Positions 1 through 5,906 of a stretch of DNA of 6,771 nucleotides are shown here, one piece after another. The stretch is taken from positions 1 through 6,771 of the forward strand of contig SKNL01000084.1 in NCBI GenBank assembly GCA_007120555.1. The letters are read 5' to 3'. This DNA is from Balneolales bacterium (lineage in GTDB: Bacteria > Bacteroidota > Rhodothermia > Balneolales > Natronogracilivirgulaceae). How positions within the stretch are numbered: position 1 is the first letter of the stretch; each line of letters starts with the position of its first letter. The translations under genes and the position numbers were made by a program. A model generated the notes under the pieces. The model had not been told where the DNA came from. It worked only from the letters and a program-made list of their open reading frames with translations, and made no database searches.

Positions 1-2
1 CG

Positions 3-1505
3 ATCACCGCCATGTTCCGTCCGCTCGACCCGCACTCGGTCTATATCAGGCCCGAAACCAGCGAACGTATCCAGGACGAGTTCACCGGACGCTTTGAAGG
101 AATCGGAATCCAGTTCCAGGTTATCGACGATACCATCACCGTGATCTCGGCCATATCCAACGGTCCAAGCGACCAGCTTGGCATCCGATCGGGCGACCGA
201 ATCGTAGAAATAGACGGTGAATCTTCTGTTGGATTCAGTGAGCAGGATGTGGTCCGCAGTCTGCGCGGTCCCAAGGGAACAGAGGTAACCGTGGGCATCC
301 TGCGTCCGGGCACCCGTCAGATGCTTGATTTCGAAATCGTACGCGATGAAATTCCGATCTACACCGTGGACAGCTCCTATATGCTGGACGATGTGACCGG
401 GTACATCCGCGTAAACCGTTTTGCAGCCACCACGCATGAAGAGTTCACGCGGGCCATGAGAGACCTCCGTCAGGAGAACATGGAGCGTCTGGTGCTCGAT
501 CTGCGCGGCAACCCCGGCGGTTACCTTGAGCAGGCGGTACGCATGGCCAACGACTTCTTCCCACGTGGAACCACCCTCGTCGCCACCGAGAGCCGCCATG
601 CCCGTTTCACCTCTGAATACCGCGCTCGCTACAACGGCCCCTACCGCGAAATCCCCTTGATTGTCCTTGTGGATCAGGGATCCGCTTCGGGAAGCGAAAT
701 CGTCAGCGGTGCCATCCAGGATCATGACCGCGGCCTGGTAGTGGGGCGGCGGACCTTCGGCAAAGGCCTGGTGCAGCAGCAGTATGAACTGCCCGACAAC
801 AGCAACATCCGCATCACCATATCCCGCTACCTGACGCCTAGCGGACGTGAAATCCAGAAGCCGTACAAGGATGGCCGCGAAAAATACGCCTACGAGATCT
901 ATACCCGTGACGATAGCCCCAGCGGGGATGTCCATGAGTTTATTAATACGGTGCCCGATTCGCTTCGTTATCGCACAACGGCCGGACGCGAAGTCTTTGG
1001 AGGCGGTGGAGTAGTACCCGATCACATCGTGGATATCGAGACAGCCAGCGAGGCCTTTGTCCTGATGCGCCGCAACAATATCGGCACCACTTTTGTACGG
1101 GACTTCATCGACCGCAGGGGAACGGAATTCCGTGAGGTGTGGGAAGATCGTTTCAATGACTTCCGCACCGACTTCTCCTGGTCGGAAACCGAGCAGGAGA
1201 CCTTCATGGATCGGATGCTGGAGGCAGGCCTGGTCGTCTCCGATACGGTTACCACCGTTCACTTTGATGACGACAACAATCTTTACGTCAACCCGACAGA
1301 TCTTGATGAGCAGCTCAAAAGCCCGCTTGGTTTCATGAAAGCCGACCTGGCGCGCCAGATCTGGGGAAGTGAGTACTATTATCCCGTCATCAACGACGAG
1401 GTGGACCCGACGGTCAATATCGCTCTCACGCTCTGGGAGCAGGTTGAAAACCTCAAGGCCATGCGGGAAGAAGCCCTCAACGGCAACATGTCCAACGTAT
1501 GGTAG
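3..1505 (+). CDS. S41 family C-terminal processing peptidase, 5' end missing
   Basis: Serine protease of the S41 (CtpA/Prc) family, usually exported to the periplasm, where it cleaves proteins near their C-termini. The frame is open to the window edge. Numbering here starts at the ATG at 12, which is probably internal, because family members carry an N-terminal signal and helical region before the LDPHSVY motif seen at residues 5-11. A PDZ domain spans about 27-110 (GIGIQF, then SGDRIVEIDG). The protease core follows, with LDLRGNPGG at 163-170, the nucleophile in GSASGSE (Ser226), and TFGKGLVQ carrying Lys251 and Gln255. The Ser-Lys spacing of 25 and Lys-Gln spacing of 4 match known CtpB-type sites, so the enzyme looks active. 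After GGGGVVPD (about 340-347) comes a C-terminal region of about 150 residues, charged and rich in aromatic residues, with no function I can assign. It ends at TAG with a terminator close behind, and its neighbour rsmE is convergent. Confidence 0.93.
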   Translation: MTAMFRPLDPHSVYIRPETSERIQDEFTGRFEGIGIQFQVIDDTITVISAISNGPSDQLGIRSGDRIVEIDGESSVGFSEQDVVRSLRGPKGTEVTVGILRPGTRQMLDFEIVRDEIPIYTVDSSYMLDDVTGYIRVNRFAATTHEEFTRAMRDLRQENMERLVLDLRGNPGGYLEQAVRMANDFFPRGTTLVATESRHARFTSEYRARYNGPYREIPLIVLVDQGSASGSEIVSGAIQDHDRGLVVGRRTFGKGLVQQQYELPDNSNIRITISRYLTPSGREIQKPYKDGREKYAYEIYTRDDSPSGDVHEFINTVPDSLRYRTTAGREVFGGGGVVPDHIVDIETASEAFVLMRRNNIGTTFVRDFIDRRGTEFREVWEDRFNDFRTDFSWSETEQETFMDRMLEAGLVVSDTVTTVHFDDDNNLYVNPTDLDEQLKSPLGFMKADLARQIWGSEYYYPVINDEVDPTVNIALTLWEQVENLKAMREEALNGNMSNVW

Positions 1506-1514
1506 GGTAAAATG

Positions 1515-1565
1515 CCTGACAGATAACGTTCGGCAGGTAACCCCTGGCAGATTACACCCGCCAGG
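1515..1565. repeat. Two tandem copies of a 23-base imperfect palindrome
   Basis: Copy 1 is 1515-1537 and copy 2 is 1543-1565, offset by 28 bases. By hand alignment 17 of 23 bases match. Each copy starts with CCTG and ends with CAGG and can fold on itself. Copy 2 has a perfect 6-bp stem and is the hairpin of the terminator. Copy 1 has a mismatch at the fifth stem position and no T-run after it. This looks like a local duplication of a terminator hairpin, with one copy decayed or not yet perfected. Confidence 0.6.
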
Positions 1566-1570
1566 TTTTT
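1543..1570 (+). terminator. Rho-independent terminator of the S41 peptidase gene
   Basis: The stem is CCTGGC (1543-1548) paired with GCCAGG (1560-1565), with an 11-base loop, followed directly by TTTTT at 1566-1570. It lies 38 bases after the TAG stop and in the right orientation. Read on the other strand the stem is preceded by A5 but has no T-run after it, so it is not an obvious terminator for the convergent rsmE. Confidence 0.75.
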
Positions 1571-1603
1571 AAAGCGGAATAACGGTACTCCGGAATCGCC
1601 GGT

Positions 1604-2299
1604 TCAGCGGTAGCTGGCAAGCGCCAGCATTACGCAGACGGCGGTTTCCGTGCGCAGCCGCTTCTGTCCCAGGCTCACGATCTTCACACCGGATGCCAGG
1701 GCCTGTTCCACCTCCTTGGGCGAGAACCCCCCTTCCGGTCCCACCATCAGCAGCAACGGCGAATCGTCCCCCTGCCATTCATAAGTTCCTTCGGCCGGGT
1801 GTGCCATCACCACTTCGCAGCTATCCCGGTATTCCGACAGCACCTCGTAAAAACTGTCACGCTCTTCCCACGCCGGGAGCCACGGACGGCGGCTCTGTTT
1901 GATGGCGGCGATCATGGTCTTGTCAATACGCTTCGGCTTGAGCTCCATCCTTCCCGCATGATCGGAATGGACCAGCACGATTTTTGTCACGCCCAGTTCC
2001 ACAGCCTTTTCAATAGCAAACTCCAGACGCTCGCGCTGCCTGATGACACCCAATGCCATAATCCGGTCGGGCTCGGCAGGTGTGATATAAGTGGCGACCA
2101 CCTCTCCCGCAACTTTCTTCTTGTCCACCACAATCAGCTTCACATCCATCGTATTTCCCACACCATCGGTAACCTGAACCACATCTCCCGGCTGTTTCCG
2201 CAACACCCTGGCAATATGATGCGCCTCGTCTTCGGTGAACTGCAGCCGGTCGTGTTTGATCTGTTCCGGCGGGACGTAAAAAAGGAAATGCTCATCCAT
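1604..2299 (-). CDS. rsmE: 16S rRNA (uracil-1498-N3)-methyltransferase RsmE
   Basis: Methylates N3 of U1498 in the decoding region of 16S rRNA, using S-adenosylmethionine, on the assembled small subunit in the cytoplasm. The protein is 231 residues, normal for the family. The N-terminal PUA-like RNA-binding domain covers about 1-70, with HHIARVLR at 27-34. The C-terminal SPOUT (knotted) methyltransferase domain shows KAVELGV (98-104), the AAIKQSRR segment (131-138), the cofactor-binding GPEGGF (187-192) and LGQKRLRTETA (210-220), a hallmark of RsmE. The open frame extends 23 codons further upstream to 2368, but the ATG at 2299 gives the usual family start (MDEHFLFYVPPE), and the extension has no family character. 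No strong Shine-Dalgarno sequence precedes it. It lies 87 bases after dcd on the same strand, so it may be co-transcribed. It is convergent with the S41 gene. Confidence 0.95.
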   Translation of the reverse strand: MDEHFLFYVPPEQIKHDRLQFTEDEAHHIARVLRKQPGDVVQVTDGVGNTMDVKLIVVDKKKVAGEVVATYITPAEPDRIMALGVIRQRERLEFAIEKAVELGVTKIVLVHSDHAGRMELKPKRIDKTMIAAIKQSRRPWLPAWEERDSFYEVLSEYRDSCEVVMAHPAEGTYEWQGDDSPLLLMVGPEGGFSPKEVEQALASGVKIVSLGQKRLRTETAVCVMLALASYR

Positions 2300-2335
2300 A
2301 ATCCGTCGAATTTTCGTTTCAGGTTTTATTGTTCT

Positions 2336-2386
2336 GGTGGATACGGTTTGTGCCACCTTGCCATGCATATGTCCACTGGCTGCAAG
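2336..2386 (-). other. Two adjacent possible hairpins in the dcd-rsmE gap
   Basis: In the 87-base gap, GGTGG at 2336-2340 can pair with CCACC at 2353-2357 (12-base loop). Next to it, CTTGCCA at 2357-2363 can pair with TGGC at 2377-2380 and AAG at 2384-2386, with a 3-base bulge. The two share base 2357. Neither is followed by a T-run on the - strand, so I do not call a terminator. They may be leader or processing structures for rsmE, or chance. I see no convincing promoter in the gap. Confidence 0.25.
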
Positions 2387-3598
2387 TCATGAATCACGAA
2401 AATGTTTACCGAGCTTGAGTGACTGACCCTGGTAATTGCTTTTCAGGTCCTTGCCATAGACGTAATCGGGTGCGGCCGTATTCGGTTCAAAAACCATTCG
2501 GAAGAATGTCTGCCCGTCCTCCACCAGAAACGGAACATCGTGCGAGCGCACTTCCAGAACGGCACGGGCGCCGCCGTCGGCTATTTCCCCGCCGAAGCCG
2601 CTGTCAAAAAAGCCGGCATAATGGGTGCGCAGCTCCCCGGATCCCGTGTCGTAGGGCACCATCTCGGCTGCGAGGTGCCGTGGAATGCGGCAGCGTTCTT
2701 TGGAAGCAAAAATATAGAAGGCCTCCGGCTCAAGGATCAAGTAATCATCCTTCTGGGCATAGATCGGGTCCCAGAAAGCCTGTACATGGTACTCCCCCGT
2801 CTTCTCCAGGTCGATCAGGTCGCGGTGCTTCTTGGCCTTGTAACCGACGATCTCGCCTTCCTCACCATGAAGGCTCACCCGCATGAAGAGGCCGTCTTTT
2901 ACATTGAGCTGGTCGAGCGGAAGCGGCTTGCCTTGCTCATCATACAGAATGGGATCTTTGAGGTGCGTATGCAGGATGTCCTGGTCGGAGAGCATCGCGT
3001 TGCCGTGCCGGATGCGCAATTGATTCAGGCGCTGGCCCGTACGGATCCGGACCGGGAAAGATTTGGGCACCACTTCCAGATAGAGCCGGCCCTGGTAACC
3101 GGGCCCGATCTCCTCGAAGCGGTGGCTGAAATCGGTGATCAGGCGGGTAAAAATATCCAGCCGTCCCGTACTGCTTTTCGGATTGGCCTTGGCCGACAGC
3201 GGCTCCTCGGTCTGCAGGGTGAGCGAGGTTGTCTGAGCCGGGATCATGCGGCCGGTCATCGGCAGATACAACTCTTCCAGCAGCGGGATCAGATAAGTGC
3301 AGTTCTGTTCCAGAACCGCTCCCTCACGGATGTCGATGGTGTGCTGCGAAAGCCGCTGAAGTTTGCTTTCGACCGTCTCGTTCTCAGGCAGGAAACTGCA
3401 GCGAACGCGATAGGCCGTGGGCCCAAGCCGCAAGTCCACCGAGTTGGGCTGAAACTGGTCATCCTGAATGGGATACTCCTCGGATGAGCGGAGCACGCCG
3501 GAGTCGCGCAGCAGCATGAGATGCTGAATCGGCAGGATGCCGCGCGTACGGATCAGCAGTTTGCCGGGATGTTCTGTGTCATTCGCCTTTTTAATCAT
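2387..3598 (-). CDS. dcd: 2'-deoxycytidine 5'-triphosphate deaminase, long two-domain form
   Basis: Deaminates dCTP to dUTP, the entry to dUMP and dTTP synthesis in the cytoplasm. It is 403 residues, about twice the classical E. coli-type Dcd, and resembles the long DCD family known mainly from Alphaproteobacteria. The N-terminal half has QFQPNSVDLRLG (48-59), NPKSSTGRLDIF (139-150) and YLEV (173-176). The Ser142/Arg146 spacing equals that of catalytic Ser111/Arg115 of E. coli Dcd, and Glu175 is the likely match of Glu138. The C-terminal half repeats the pattern: GSGELR (319-324) gives Ser320/Arg324 at the same spacing, then AGFFDSGFGGE (328-338) and LEV with Glu349. The ATG at 3598 is chosen over one 13 codons upstream, since it overlaps the EVE stop as ATGA and has a purine-rich ribosome site. 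The two halves probably form the trimer-like active sites within one chain. Which half is catalytic cannot be told from sequence. Confidence 0.88.
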   Translation of the reverse strand: MIKKANDTEHPGKLLIRTRGILPIQHLMLLRDSGVLRSSEEYPIQDDQFQPNSVDLRLGPTAYRVRCSFLPENETVESKLQRLSQHTIDIREGAVLEQNCTYLIPLLEELYLPMTGRMIPAQTTSLTLQTEEPLSAKANPKSSTGRLDIFTRLITDFSHRFEEIGPGYQGRLYLEVVPKSFPVRIRTGQRLNQLRIRHGNAMLSDQDILHTHLKDPILYDEQGKPLPLDQLNVKDGLFMRVSLHGEEGEIVGYKAKKHRDLIDLEKTGEYHVQAFWDPIYAQKDDYLILEPEAFYIFASKERCRIPRHLAAEMVPYDTGSGELRTHYAGFFDSGFGGEIADGGARAVLEVRSHDVPFLVEDGQTFFRMVFEPNTAAPDYVYGKDLKSNYQGQSLKLGKHFRDS

Positions 3599-4074
3599 TT
3601 CGGATCCACCCCGGCCAGTTCGTGAATAATTTTCCACTCCTGTTCGGTCACCGGCTGGATTGAAAGCCGGCTGCCCTTTTTGAGAAGCATCATGTCCTCA
3701 AGGCCGGGCGTCTCACGCAGGTTGTCCCGAAGCACAGGCGGATCGAACTTGGCGGTGAACTGCACGTCCACCAGCATCCAGCGCGGGTTCTCCTTTGAAC
3801 TCTTGGGATCGAAGTATTTGGAGTCCGGATCGAATTGTGTGGGGTCTGGATAGGGTTCGCTAGCCACATTCATGGTGCCGACGATGGCGAGCGGGTTGGC
3901 ATTGGAATGATAGAAAAAGACGCCGTCACCCACCTGCATCTCGTCGCGCATGAAATTGCGCGCCTGATAGTTGCGGATACCGTCCCAGCGGGCTGTCTTG
4001 TTCTCCATGCCAATGAGGTCATCAATGCTGAACTCGTCGGGCTCGGATTTCATGAGCCAGTATTTTCGTGCCAT
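3595..4074 (-). CDS. EVE domain-containing protein (THYN1-like)
   Basis: A single EVE domain filling the whole 159-residue protein, a usual length for this family. EVE belongs to the PUA-like fold. Eukaryotic relatives (thymocyte nuclear protein 1) and some prokaryotic EVE proteins bind DNA with modified cytosines, but the role of stand-alone bacterial copies is not established. Visible family signatures are KYWLMKSEPDEFSIDDL (4-20), WDGIRNYQARNFMRD (30-44), GDGVFFYHSN (49-58), and the EPYPDPTQFDP...YFDPKS...PRW stretch (73-99). No catalytic site, membrane segment or signal peptide is seen, so it is cytoplasmic. The start at 4074 gives the conserved beginning; no strong Shine-Dalgarno sequence precedes it. 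Its stop overlaps the dcd start by 4 bases. It is probably the first gene of an EVE-dcd(-rsmE) transcript starting in the intergenic region before it. Confidence 0.93.
   Translation of the reverse strand: MARKYWLMKSEPDEFSIDDLIGMENKTARWDGIRNYQARNFMRDEMQVGDGVFFYHSNANPLAIVGTMNVASEPYPDPTQFDPDSKYFDPKSSKENPRWMLVDVQFTAKFDPPVLRDNLRETPGLEDMMLLKKGSRLSIQPVTEQEWKIIHELAGVDPK
3605..3612 (-). promoter_or_regulatory. Ribosome binding site that fixes the dcd start
   Basis: On the - strand GGGGTGGA lies 6 bases before the ATG at 3598, inside the last codons of the EVE gene. It is the best Shine-Dalgarno-like stretch in front of any start in this window. It supports the ATGA-overlap start over the longer open frame beginning at 3637. 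Confidence 0.6.
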
Positions 4075-4120
4075 ATATCTGCTGCCTGAATTTTCAACTG
4101 TTTATGTTTTTATTGCACTC

Positions 4121-4168
4121 CGTGACCTTCGGTTCATGTGTTTATATTTTCTGATTCAATAGGTCACG
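4121..4168. repeat. Perfect 8-bp inverted repeat upstream of the EVE gene
   Basis: CGTGACCT at 4121-4128 and its reverse complement AGGTCACG at 4161-4168 are separated by 32 AT-rich bases. A third copy of the GTGACC core lies at 4204-4209. The pair sits 47-94 bases before the EVE start, where an operator or mRNA leader structure could lie. No regulator site known to me is recognised. Confidence 0.4.
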
Positions 4169-4171
4169 TAG

Positions 4172-4228
4172 AATGTCCACGACGGTTATAATCATGCTCC
4201 TGTGTGACCGGGAGCCGTGATGGACATT
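4172..4228. repeat. 14-bp imperfect palindrome with nested hairpin
   Basis: AATGTCCACGACGG at 4172-4185 pairs with CCGTGATGGACATT at 4215-4228 at 12 of 14 positions, the two mismatches being adjacent. Inside it, GCTCC at 4196-4200 and GGAGC at 4211-4215 can form a smaller stem around a 10-base loop, sharing base 4215 with the outer stem. There is no T-run on either side, so it does not read as a terminator. It could be a repetitive extragenic palindrome, an operator, or a structured leader. Confidence 0.45.
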
Positions 4229-4247
4229 TCAGATGTACGTTTCAATT

Positions 4248-4287
4248 AAAAATGCTGATCCGGGTGGGACAAGCACCTGTTCCGGAT
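4248..4287 (-). terminator. Possible terminator of the rml operon
   Basis: On the - strand, just after the rmlB stop, ATCCG and CGGAT (4283-4287 with 4258-4262) enclose a second short stem, GGTG with CACC, around a 7-base loop. Five bases later comes TTTTT (4252-4248). Position and orientation suit the end of rmlD-rmlC-rmlB. The 5-base gap before the T-run and the bulge weaken the call. Confidence 0.4.
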
Positions 4288-4288
4288 A

Positions 4289-5290
4289 TCACTTGCCGTA
4301 CCTGCTGGCATACCAGGCGAGGGTTTCCCGGAGCTGCTCCTCGAATTTCATCTCCGGTTTCCAGCCGATTTCCCTCTGTATCTTGGACGGATCAATGGCG
4401 TAACGCAGATCGTGTCCGGCCCGGTCGGTGACAAAAGTGATCAGGTTCTTGTAGTCGCCCTCCGGACCCTCGCCTACCAGCTCGTTAAGGATATCACACA
4501 TCAGCTGCACCAGGTCGATGTTGCGCCACTCATTGTGTCCCCCCACAATATACGTTTCGCCGACATGCCCCTTCTCAAACACACTCAGGATCGCATTGCA
4601 GTGATCTGTCACATAAAGCCAGTCGCGAACGTTTTCGCCCTTGCCGTAGACCGGAATCGGTTCGTGGGCCAGCGCTTTTCGGATGACCGTAGGTATCAGC
4701 TTTTCATCATGCTGATGCGGACCGAAGTTGTTGGAGCAGTTGGTGGTAACCACGTTCATATTGAAAGTTTTGAAATAGGATCGCACCAGGAAGTCACTGC
4801 CGGCCTTGGTGGCGGAGTACGGGGAATTGGGCGCATAGGGCGTCTTCTCCGTGAAAGCCCCCTCCTTGCCAAGCGAACCGTAGACTTCGTCTGTGGAGAC
4901 GTGCAGGAAACGCTTGCCGGGGTAGCCGTTGGGATCCTCAAGCCAGAGCTGCCGGCACTCCTCAAGAATGTTGAATGTGCCAAGCACATTGGACATTACG
5001 AACGGTTCGGGACCGGTGATGGAGTTGTCAACGTGCGACTCGGCCGCCAGGTGCATCACGCCATCGGGACGGAATTCCCTGACAATCTCCCGGACCGCAT
5101 CGCGATCGACCAGATCTGCCTGAATGAAGCGGTAACGCTCATCACCCTCCACAGGAATGAGATAGCTCAGATCCGAGGCATACGTTAGCTTGTCCAGGTT
5201 CAGGATACTGACATTATCGCGCCGCGATAATAGAAAAAGTATAAGGTTGGAACCTATAAAGCCCGCTCCACCAGTTATTAGTAATTTCAT
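4289..5290 (-). CDS. rmlB: dTDP-glucose 4,6-dehydratase RmlB
   Basis: Second enzyme of dTDP-L-rhamnose synthesis: NAD+-dependent conversion of dTDP-glucose to dTDP-4-keto-6-deoxyglucose in the cytoplasm. At 333 residues it is a normal length for this extended SDR (short-chain dehydrogenase) family. The Rossmann motif GGAGFIG is at 7-13, DKLTYA at 33-38, HLAAESHVDNS at 80-90, the STDEVYG motif with Thr133-Asp134-Glu135 used in the dehydration, and YSATK with the catalytic Tyr158 and Lys162. CSNNFGPHQ (185-193) and VRDWLYV (221-227) are typical of RmlB substrate-binding regions. The frame stays open 81 codons upstream, across the end of rmlC, but the ATG at 5290 begins the canonical MKLLITGGAG and is clearly the start. 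It follows rmlC by 22 bases, so it is part of the same operon, apparently its last gene. Only a weak ribosome site is seen. Confidence 0.97.
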   Translation of the reverse strand: MKLLITGGAGFIGSNLILFLLSRRDNVSILNLDKLTYASDLSYLIPVEGDERYRFIQADLVDRDAVREIVREFRPDGVMHLAAESHVDNSITGPEPFVMSNVLGTFNILEECRQLWLEDPNGYPGKRFLHVSTDEVYGSLGKEGAFTEKTPYAPNSPYSATKAGSDFLVRSYFKTFNMNVVTTNCSNNFGPHQHDEKLIPTVIRKALAHEPIPVYGKGENVRDWLYVTDHCNAILSVFEKGHVGETYIVGGHNEWRNIDLVQLMCDILNELVGEGPEGDYKNLITFVTDRAGHDLRYAIDPSKIQREIGWKPEMKFEEQLRETLAWYASRYGK

Positions 5291-5312
5291 AACAGTTGTT
5301 TTAAAAGACAGG

Positions 5313-5861
5313 TCATTTTGGTATGTCGCTTTCTTCGAGTTCGGATAGCAGCGGAAGATTGCTGTCCTTTTCCGAGAGGACGGGATCGCTGTCAGGCCAG
5401 TCGATTCCGATCCGGGGGTCGTTCCAACGAATGCCCCGCTCACCTGCCGGATTGTAATAGTCCGAGCACTTGTACAGGAATGTCGCCCGCTCGGAAAGTA
5501 CAAAAAAACCGTGCGCAAAACCTTCCGGGACATAGAGCATTTCCTTGTTCTTCTCGGAGAGCCGCCGGCTCACGTACTTGCCGAAATTGGGGGAGTGCCG
5601 GCGGATGTCAACCGCCACATCCAGGATCTCCCCTTCGGTGACCATCACCAGTTTGGCCTGGGGATTTACGATCTGATAGTGCAGCCCGCGCAGTGTGCCC
5701 TTTACCGATCGGGACAGGTTGTCCTGCACAAACGGCTTGCGGATGCCCGCCTTGTGAAACTTGTTCAGTCGAAAGGTTTCGGTGAAAAAACCCCGTTTGT
5801 CTTCAAAAATCATCGGCCGGATTACAATCACATCCTCCAGCTCAGTCGGGATGAATTCCAT
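5313..5861 (-). CDS. rmlC: dTDP-4-dehydrorhamnose 3,5-epimerase RmlC
   Basis: Third enzyme of the pathway: epimerises dTDP-4-keto-6-deoxyglucose at C3 and C5 to dTDP-4-keto-L-rhamnose, needing no cofactor. The 182-residue protein is a normal-length cupin. Visible signatures are RGFFTETF (23-30), QDNLSRS (46-52), LRGLHYQ (58-63, with His61 as likely catalytic base), the conserved Lys70, YVPEGFAHGF (110-119, with His117), Tyr130 and SEKD (163-166). Asp166 is the likely partner of His61, as in the Salmonella enzyme's His-Asp dyad. All key residues appear present, so I expect C3 and C5 epimerisation rather than a one-centre relative, though sequence alone does not prove it. The ATG at 5861 gives the family start and has only a weak GAAAAG upstream. 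It lies 45 bases after rmlD and 22 before rmlB, in one operon. Confidence 0.97.
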   Translation of the reverse strand: MEFIPTELEDVIVIRPMIFEDKRGFFTETFRLNKFHKAGIRKPFVQDNLSRSVKGTLRGLHYQIVNPQAKLVMVTEGEILDVAVDIRRHSPNFGKYVSRRLSEKNKEMLYVPEGFAHGFFVLSERATFLYKCSDYYNPAGERGIRWNDPRIGIDWPDSDPVLSEKDSNLPLLSELEESDIPK

Positions 5862-5906
5862 AATGCTTTTCGATACTGCGTTGATTGGGTTACGATACTG
5901 GGTCGG

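Noticed and set aside
2300..2368. 23-codon N-terminal extension of rsmE
   Set aside because: RsmE proteins begin near the MDEHFLFYVP segment; the added residues are basic and unlike the family.
1799..2392. Open frame of 197 codons on the + strand, antisense to rsmE
   Set aside because: It is the shadow of a clear RsmE gene, with His-rich, low-credibility composition.
2540..3487. Open frame of 315 codons on the + strand, antisense to dcd
   Set aside because: It lies wholly inside a well-supported gene on the other strand, its translation shows no family motif, and such long shadows are common in GC-rich coding DNA.
3599..3637. 13-codon N-terminal extension of dcd
   Set aside because: The ATGA overlap and a well-placed ribosome site favour the start at 3598.
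1604..4074. EVE-dcd-rsmE as a novel phage defence operon
   Set aside because: RsmE is a housekeeping rRNA enzyme, and no nuclease, methylase, toxin or mobile gene lies nearby. Apart from the EVE-dcd coupling, which is listed separately, there is nothing to support it.
4075..4288. A sigma70-type promoter for the EVE gene
   Set aside because: On the - strand TATAAA- and TATAAC-like hexamers occur, but none has a convincing -35 partner at 16-18 bases, and no clear Bacteroidota-type TTTG/TAnnTTTG pair was found. A promoter is expected here but cannot be placed.
4412..5188. Open frame of 258 codons on the + strand, antisense to rmlB
   Set aside because: It mirrors the reading frame of rmlB, whose catalytic motifs are unmistakable; the antisense product resembles nothing.
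5291..5533. 81-codon N-terminal extension of rmlB in the same open frame
   Set aside because: It overlaps the 3' end of rmlC, its sequence has no dehydratase character, and the internal ATG begins the canonical Rossmann start.
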